Positions 22,140-26,319 of a stretch of 26,319 nucleotides of DNA are shown here, in pieces. This DNA comes from an uncultured Acetatifactor sp. Lineage in GTDB: Bacteria; Bacillota; Clostridia; Lachnospirales; Lachnospiraceae. The notes below the pieces were generated by a model, which worked only from the letters and a program-made list of their open reading frames with translations, did not search any database and was not told where the DNA came from. Position 1 is the first letter of the stretch, and every line of letters begins with the position of its first letter. Location: assembly GCA_910584235.1 (NCBI GenBank), contig CAJTZD010000051.1, positions 1 to 26,319 on the forward strand, given 5' to 3'. A program made the translations under genes and the position numbers.

Positions 22140-23045
22140 ATGAACCACACACCCCTGCACGAGACCAAAACCCACGGAACCGCGGCCTTTCCCTACACGG
22201 TCTACCGCGGCATGATTCCTGCCTATTTCCATTCCTTTCCGCTGCACTGGCATGACGACTTTGAACTGATCTACTGTATCAAAGGCCGGATCCTGGTCAC
22301 TGTATGGGGACATCCCTTTACACTTTCCGGAGGAGACCTGGCCGTAGTCCTCCCCCGCGCCGTCCATTCCATCGACCAATGGGACAATGAGGCCGGAGAA
22401 TATTTTAACATCATGTTTCACCCCACTGTCTTCAAGGGCCCGGAAGACGACTCCTGCTATGAGAAATACATTCTCCCCTTTCTAAGCGGAGAAAAAGCCC
22501 TGGATCCTTTCCAGCCTGCGGCCTCCCCTTTGAATCAGGCCCTCACCCCCTGCATCCTGTCCATGCTGGAACACCGCAGGGAAAGTTACTCCACCCATGA
22601 GCTGCTGATCCGGTCCTGCCTTTTTTTGGTACTCCACCATATCAGCCGATACAGCACGGCCGCAGATGACAACAGCCTGTCACAATTATCTTATGGCAGG
22701 CTGAAAAATGCGCTTTACGATATCCAGCACTCCTATGACCAGGAGCTCTCTGTGAAAAGAGTGGCAGAGAAATGCGGTTTCTCGGAAAGTCACTTTATGA
22801 AATTATTCCGGGAATTTACGGGAACCAGCTTTAACGCCTATCTGGTCAACTACCGCCTGGAACTGGCTGCCAGGCAGCTGTCGCAGACCAGCCTCAAAGT
22901 AATCGACATTGCGCAAAACTGCGGCTTCCACCACCAGTCCTACTTCACCCGGGCATTCCGCAAAAAATACGGAGAGACCCCTTTGGCCTACCGGAAGCTG
23001 GCGCAAAAAATACAGTCTAATCAGAAAGAACATCCTTATTCCTAA
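22140..23045 (+). CDS. AraC-family transcriptional regulator
   Basis: This 301-residue regulator has an N-terminal cupin sugar-sensing domain (about 20-110, with FPLHWHDDFELIYCIKG and VLPRAVHSI). The C-terminal DNA-binding region (about 195-290) carries two helix-turn-helix motifs: LSVKRVAEKCGFSESHFMKLFREFTG and VIDIAQNCGFHHQSYFTRAFRKKYG. It ends with the usual TPLAYRK. An AAAGGAG lies 5 nt before the ATG. It is divergent from the GH13_20 gene and shares a 234-bp intergenic region with paired repeats. It most likely activates that gene in response to a sugar. Its 3' end overlaps the convergent hydrolase gene by 29 nt. Confidence 0.93.
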   Translation: MNHTPLHETKTHGTAAFPYTVYRGMIPAYFHSFPLHWHDDFELIYCIKGRILVTVWGHPFTLSGGDLAVVLPRAVHSIDQWDNEAGEYFNIMFHPTVFKGPEDDSCYEKYILPFLSGEKALDPFQPAASPLNQALTPCILSMLEHRRESYSTHELLIRSCLFLVLHHISRYSTAADDNSLSQLSYGRLKNALYDIQHSYDQELSVKRVAEKCGFSESHFMKLFREFTGTSFNAYLVNYRLELAARQLSQTSLKVIDIAQNCGFHHQSYFTRAFRKKYGETPLAYRKLAQKIQSNQKEHPYS

Positions 23046-23808
23046 GTCCCTTACCGATAAACGGTACTTCAAAAAAGTCCTTTGGATACTTTCGGATAAG
23101 GTAATCTATGTAGTTTCCTACCATCAGCCCATAGCTGTAATACCCCATGGCATTGGGATGAAAGCCCAGGGCAAAGGTTTTGCGCATTTCCTGGTCGTAA
23201 ACCGGCCCCTCATTGGTCATGTCGATGAGATAGGTGAACGAAAACAGCTCACACATCTTTTTCATTTCTTCTGCCACCCCGCAGATCATGGGATCGCCTG
23301 TCTCTTCCCCCCGCCTCTGCATGGACACCAGGAATATCCGGGCATCCTTTTCGATGCTTTTTAATTTAGAGACAATGCGGCCCATATTGCCAAAAAAAGT
23401 GTCCGCATTTTTCTCCGGTTCTCCCGGGTGGATATCCGCCACACTGCCCACGGGATGTCCGCAGACAAACATGTCATTATTTCCCAGAGCTATGATATAT
23501 GCCTGATTCCATTGCCAGAAGCCCTTCTGGTCCGCCCAGGTCTCATAGAACTCCTTAGCCGTCATGCCGCCCCGGGAATAATTGCGGTACACAGTCCCTG
23601 TAAGCCGCTCCAGCACCGCAGGCCAGGAATACTCGTACATATCGTGGTACATAATATTCCCGTTTTCATCATGGGATTCAAATTCTCCCGAGGACAGGGA
23701 ATCTCCTATGACTCCGATCTCCTTAAAAATCCCCGCAAACCCGCAGGTTCCTTTCAGATTGTCCAGAGGCCGCTCATCCGGCGCCACCGTTAATAAATCC
23801 AGCTTCAT
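23017..23808 (-). CDS. SGNH/GDSL-family hydrolase
   Basis: This 263-residue esterase-like enzyme is probably intracellular since there is no signal peptide. The SGNH blocks are visible: IGDSLS (nucleophile Ser37), NYSRGGMTA (Gly), ALGNND (Asn) and LGFHPNAMGYYSYG (catalytic His). Such enzymes remove acyl groups, for instance acetyl esters, from sugars or lipids. The ATG at 23806-23808 has GAGGAG 6 nt upstream. Its ATGA overlaps the transporter stop codon, a sign of coupled translation. An in-frame ATG eight codons upstream lies inside the transporter gene and is less likely. It may deacetylate a sugar brought in by the transporter (inference). Confidence 0.87.
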   Translation of the reverse strand: MKLDLLTVAPDERPLDNLKGTCGFAGIFKEIGVIGDSLSSGEFESHDENGNIMYHDMYEYSWPAVLERLTGTVYRNYSRGGMTAKEFYETWADQKGFWQWNQAYIIALGNNDMFVCGHPVGSVADIHPGEPEKNADTFFGNMGRIVSKLKSIEKDARIFLVSMQRRGEETGDPMICGVAEEMKKMCELFSFTYLIDMTNEGPVYDQEMRKTFALGFHPNAMGYYSYGLMVGNYIDYLIRKYPKDFFEVPFIGKGLRNKDVLSD

Positions 23809-25220
23809 TTTGTTCTCCTCTCTTTGTCCCATTCCGTTCCCGTGACTTTCTTCAGGTCCAGGCCCCGGGTCTCGCCCACATATCTCCAGATGATAAAAAT
23901 AGCCCCAATCAGTCCCGGAATCGTCAATCCCAGATACATATATCCAAATGTCTCCTTAGGAAGCAGGGGCAGCAGCACGATTGTCACAATGGTGGCCAGC
24001 CCGCCGATAATCCCGTTGAGCAATGTATTGATCACTGTCACGGAAGACCGCAGATTCGTGGGGGAGGATTCCGAGAACATAATACCTCCTATGGTGTCTC
24101 CCGCCCCCCAGTAGCTGCCCATAAAACCGCCGATGGCAAAACCGGTAAGGGCCGGCATCCAGTTCAGCATAGAGCTTGCAATAAACAAACTGTAGCAGAC
24201 CACAGCAGAACAGGACATGGCAATTATGGTAATTTTTCTGCCGAACCGGTCCGACACAACACCGGCAATAAATGTCATCAGCGCATTCCCCACCGGGTAG
24301 AGATACAGTGCCAGCGTAATCGCTTCCTCTGTCATCAGCGCCGATTCTTTCATCACCGTATTGTACGTGGCTGTGGCCAGAGAGGCGGAGTAGAAAAAGC
24401 AGCAGGCCAGCATCAGAAACCTTAACTGTCTGTGCCGGAACGCAAATTTGACCGCGTTCAGAATCCCCCCCTGGGCATTATTGTTTTTCTCTTCCCTGGT
24501 CTGCTTCTCCCTTTCCTCCACAGGAGTCTTTAAGTATTTCACCCTGTTTACCACAAATGCATTTGTCTCCTTTGCGAACAGCAGCGCCGCCAGGGACAGC
24601 ACAAAGCCCAGAAGGGCGGGCACTAAGTACACCAAATGCCACCGCTCGCTCTGGTTTTTCATAAGCGTGGCCCGCAGCAGCGGAATCAGCAGCGTCCCCA
24701 ATATGGCCACAGCTTTGGTCAGCGCGTAATTCCGCGCCCGGTTCTTCTCGCTGGAGCATTCCAGAATGTACACACACTGCATGTCATGGGAGACCATAAA
24801 GCCCATAAGCGTGCCGCCCACCATATACACAAAAATATTGCGGGAGAGATAGACCAAAAACAGCCCCAGCCCCATCATGATAGTATTGATCACCAAAAAC
24901 GGTTTTCTGCCGAACCGGTCCGCCAGGGGACGATAGAACACAATCAGCAGCGTGACCGGATATGTAATAAAACCCAGGGCTGAGGAAAGGGACAGTCCCT
25001 CCCCGTACTCCAGCCCCATGTTCTGGACAAAGAATTCATTGATAATGTTGGACTGAAATTGAATGGAAATCGTGGATGCTATCTCATCAATGATATAGAT
25101 CAGGGACAGCACCATGAAAAGATACAGCATGTAGAACCGGTTGTTCTTTGCCTGCAGTTGTTTTTCTCTTCGGGCAAGCTCCCTTGCCTCCCTGGCCCTT
25201 ATGGTCTCAGCATTCTTCAT
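23805..25220 (-). CDS. Major facilitator superfamily transporter
   Basis: This protein of about 471 residues is a 12-helix MFS permease. The signature loops between helices 2-3 and 8-9 read RPLADRFGRKPF and SDRFGRKITI, the sugar-porter-like form. A basic N-terminal tail and a charged central loop with many Lys and Glu (near 225-250) are cytosolic. The frame starts with an ATG at 25229 only 1 nt after AGGAGG. The ATG at 25218-25220 has a usable spacing from the same site, so it is preferred, though either start is possible. It overlaps the regulator gene by 14 nt and the hydrolase gene by 4 nt. A carbohydrate or glycoside substrate is likely but not shown. Confidence 0.9.
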   Translation of the reverse strand: MKNAETIRAREARELARREKQLQAKNNRFYMLYLFMVLSLIYIIDEIASTISIQFQSNIINEFFVQNMGLEYGEGLSLSSALGFITYPVTLLIVFYRPLADRFGRKPFLVINTIMMGLGLFLVYLSRNIFVYMVGGTLMGFMVSHDMQCVYILECSSEKNRARNYALTKAVAILGTLLIPLLRATLMKNQSERWHLVYLVPALLGFVLSLAALLFAKETNAFVVNRVKYLKTPVEEREKQTREEKNNNAQGGILNAVKFAFRHRQLRFLMLACCFFYSASLATATYNTVMKESALMTEEAITLALYLYPVGNALMTFIAGVVSDRFGRKITIIAMSCSAVVCYSLFIASSMLNWMPALTGFAIGGFMGSYWGAGDTIGGIMFSESSPTNLRSSVTVINTLLNGIIGGLATIVTIVLLPLLPKETFGYMYLGLTIPGLIGAIFIIWRYVGETRGLDLKKVTGTEWDKERRTK

Positions 25221-26073
25221 TTTCCTCATACCTCCTCTGAAAATCGTACACCATGAAATTCTTCGTCATATCCTCGTTGATGCCCAGTTCCCCTGCCAGG
25301 GCGGCAATGGCCTGCAGGAATTCTCTGCTTGTAATTCCCCGGTGAAGCAAGCCCTGCTTTTCTATATATTTATACCAGAATATGTTTAAGACGATTTCAT
25401 CGATTGCCAGGGAAACAATAGCGTGATTTCTCGTATAGGTGTAAATATCCTCCGCTCCGCCGCTCTCCCCGTTCACGCACTGAATATTGTCCACAATCAG
25501 CGTCATTCTCCGGTAGGGGAAAAGCCTTGCGGCATCAACGATTCCATAGGAAAAGAGCACAGCGCCCTCCAGTTCTATCTCTTGAAAGGAAAAGATGTAG
25601 ACCTTAACGCCTCTCTTTACGGCATGTTCCAGAGCCTGCCGCAGCACCGAAAGCTCATTGTGCCAGATGGAGAGGGAAATCTCCTCTTCTGCGCTGTCAA
25701 TCAGCGCAGCCGCCTTTTTCATGAATTTATCATAGCCTACTATGTTCAGCACATAGTCCCGGGTCTCCTCCCCCTGGGCCAGGCCTTTCAGGAATGCCTC
25801 CGCCCTGCCGATATTTTCCTCATTTTCCCTTTTTATCCGGGCCATGAGCTTTTCGTACTCCAGGGGGATATAGTAATTGGGCTCCCCCTCCAGCCGCAAA
25901 AGGATCCCTTTCCCTACCAGGCGGTTGACCACCTCATACACCAGGGACCTGGAAACCCCTGACAGCTTTGCTATCTCATAGCCGTTTAATCGTTTGTTCC
26001 GCAAAAGGGTGATATAGACCTTTGCTTCATTCTGGGAGAAGCCCAGTTTTTCTAAATAATCATGCTCTGCCAT
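25207..26073 (-). CDS. TrmB-family sugar-responsive regulator
   Basis: This 288-residue protein has an N-terminal winged helix (about 5-75: LEKLGFSQNEAKVYITLL, NGYEIAKLSGVSRSLVYEVVNRL). A coiled linker (85-105) precedes a C-terminal TrmB domain that resembles a phospholipase-D fold (DSAEEEISLSIWHNELS and GVKVYIFSFQE). Proteins of this family repress or activate sugar transport genes on binding the sugar. The ATG at 26071-26073 has only a weak AAGGGG about 12 nt upstream. It is the first gene of a three-gene operon with the MFS transporter and SGNH hydrolase, with overlapping coding ends. An inverted repeat between the promoter and the start suggests it regulates its own operon. Confidence 0.88.
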   Translation of the reverse strand: MAEHDYLEKLGFSQNEAKVYITLLRNKRLNGYEIAKLSGVSRSLVYEVVNRLVGKGILLRLEGEPNYYIPLEYEKLMARIKRENEENIGRAEAFLKGLAQGEETRDYVLNIVGYDKFMKKAAALIDSAEEEISLSIWHNELSVLRQALEHAVKRGVKVYIFSFQEIELEGAVLFSYGIVDAARLFPYRRMTLIVDNIQCVNGESGGAEDIYTYTRNHAIVSLAIDEIVLNIFWYKYIEKQGLLHRGITSREFLQAIAALAGELGINEDMTKNFMVYDFQRRYEENEEC

Positions 26074-26074
26074 T

Positions 26075-26098
26075 TAGTAGTTGTACCCCTTACCACTA
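26075..26098. promoter_or_regulatory. Candidate operator of the TrmB operon
   Basis: TAGTAGTTG at the left end and TTACCACTA at the right end form an imperfect inverted repeat (TAGTnGT...ACnACTA) over 24 bp. It lies directly after the predicted transcription start and before the ATG, a good position for repression. Confidence 0.45.
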
Positions 26099-26107
26099 TT
26101 TTATTTA

Positions 26108-26137
26108 AACATAGCATAATTGAAATGGGGTTGTCAA
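26108..26137 (-). promoter_or_regulatory. Promoter of the TrmB-MFS-SGNH operon
   Basis: A perfect TTGACA (26132-26137) is followed after 18 bp by TATGTT (26108-26113) with an extended -10 TGC before it. The start would be near 26101. Confidence 0.65.
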
Positions 26138-26166
26138 GGCTTTTGGGGTGTTCCTTTTAAAGAGTA

Positions 26167-26203
26167 TTTCAGAAAAATACGGTGGAATGAACCTCCACCG
26201 TAT
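26167..26203 (-). terminator. Rho-independent terminator for a minus-strand gene to the right
   Basis: ATACGGTGGA (26177-26186) pairs perfectly with TCCACCGTAT (26194-26203) over a 7-nt loop. On the minus strand the stem is followed by TTTTCTG (UUUU run), so it ends transcription arriving from beyond 26319. No coding frame for that gene is recognised in the window, so its stop codon lies in or beyond the last 116 bases. Confidence 0.65.
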
Positions 26204-26280
26204 CGCAAAGAATTTATGCCAGACTTTATATAACAAGGGGACTATGCAGGACATCAATGATACCGCCGGGAGTTCAACAG

Positions 26281-26319
26281 ATGAATAAAGGGAAAATAGC
26301 CACAGGCCGCATAAAGCCT
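26281..26319 (+). CDS. Possible start of an unidentified plus-strand gene (partial)
   Basis: An ATG at 26281 opens a frame reading MNKGKIATGRIKP to the window edge, with GGGAG 8 nt upstream. An upstream frame (LLKSISEKYGGMNLHRIAKN, then onward) ends at TAA 26286-26288 and overlaps this start. Neither piece is recognised, and both could be chance. Confidence 0.25.
   Translation, partial: MNKGKIATGRIKP

Noticed and set aside
26148..26288. GTG-started 46-codon ORF across the right-end terminator
   Set aside because: No ribosome binding site, it runs through a strong hairpin, and another frame is equally open.

Overview
The window looks like a chromosomal segment of a Clostridia-type Firmicute, most probably a gut Lachnospiraceae. 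This rests on strong AGGAGG-type ribosome binding sites, sigma-A promoters, a type I-C CRISPR system of the kind common in that group, and several plant- or starch-glycan glycosidase genes. The taxonomic call is inference from gene style.

Layout. Positions 161-1710 hold a CRISPR array of 24 identical 32-bp repeats and 23 spacers, read from the minus strand. A 164-bp leader separates it from a complete type I-C cas operon on the minus strand, in the order cas3-cas5c-cas8c-cas7c-cas4-cas1-cas2 from right to left (10011 to 1875). A sigma-A promoter lies just upstream of cas3.

The roughly 1.1-kb non-coding stretch upstream of cas3 (10040-11150) is the most interesting part. On the plus strand, a solitary shortened copy of the CRISPR repeat (10800-10826) begins where a promoter at 10765-10793 would start transcription. 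The pseudo-spacer after it matches 16 of 17 bases of a site at 10644-10660. That site has a TTC PAM (canonical for type I-C) and overlaps the start point and -10 box of a strong minus-strand promoter (10662-10690). The transcript from that promoter carries a mini-ORF (Met-Arg-Lys-Arg-Lys-Arg) behind a Shine-Dalgarno sequence. This is the architecture of a CreTA module, in which a crRNA-like antitoxin guides Cascade to silence a small toxin RNA and so addicts the cell to its cas genes. The alternative is a CreR-like autoregulator of cas expression. A second promoter and a structured RNA element (10416-10545), plus a frameshifted HEPN-like gene remnant (10086-10374), lie in the same gap.

From 11197 to 15383 a minus-strand operon encodes a GH31 alpha-glycosidase and a GH13 oligo-1,6-glucosidase-like enzyme, followed by the 3' stump of a GH43 gene. 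From 15766 to 19987, plus strand, are an ABC transporter ATPase and permease, a membrane-bound NapH-like ferredoxin, and a frameshifted radical SAM gene. From 19972 to 21905, minus strand, are the stump of a kinase-like gene and a GH13 neopullulanase/cyclomaltodextrinase, divergent from an AraC regulator (22140-23045). From 23017 to 26073, minus strand, a TrmB-type regulator, an MFS transporter and an SGNH hydrolase overlap one another as one operon with its own promoter and a candidate operator.

The right half therefore reads as a carbohydrate acquisition region in which gene fragments sit directly behind both GH13 genes, suggesting past recombination. The left half is an apparently complete adaptive immune locus with a possible built-in RNA addiction or autoregulation device.
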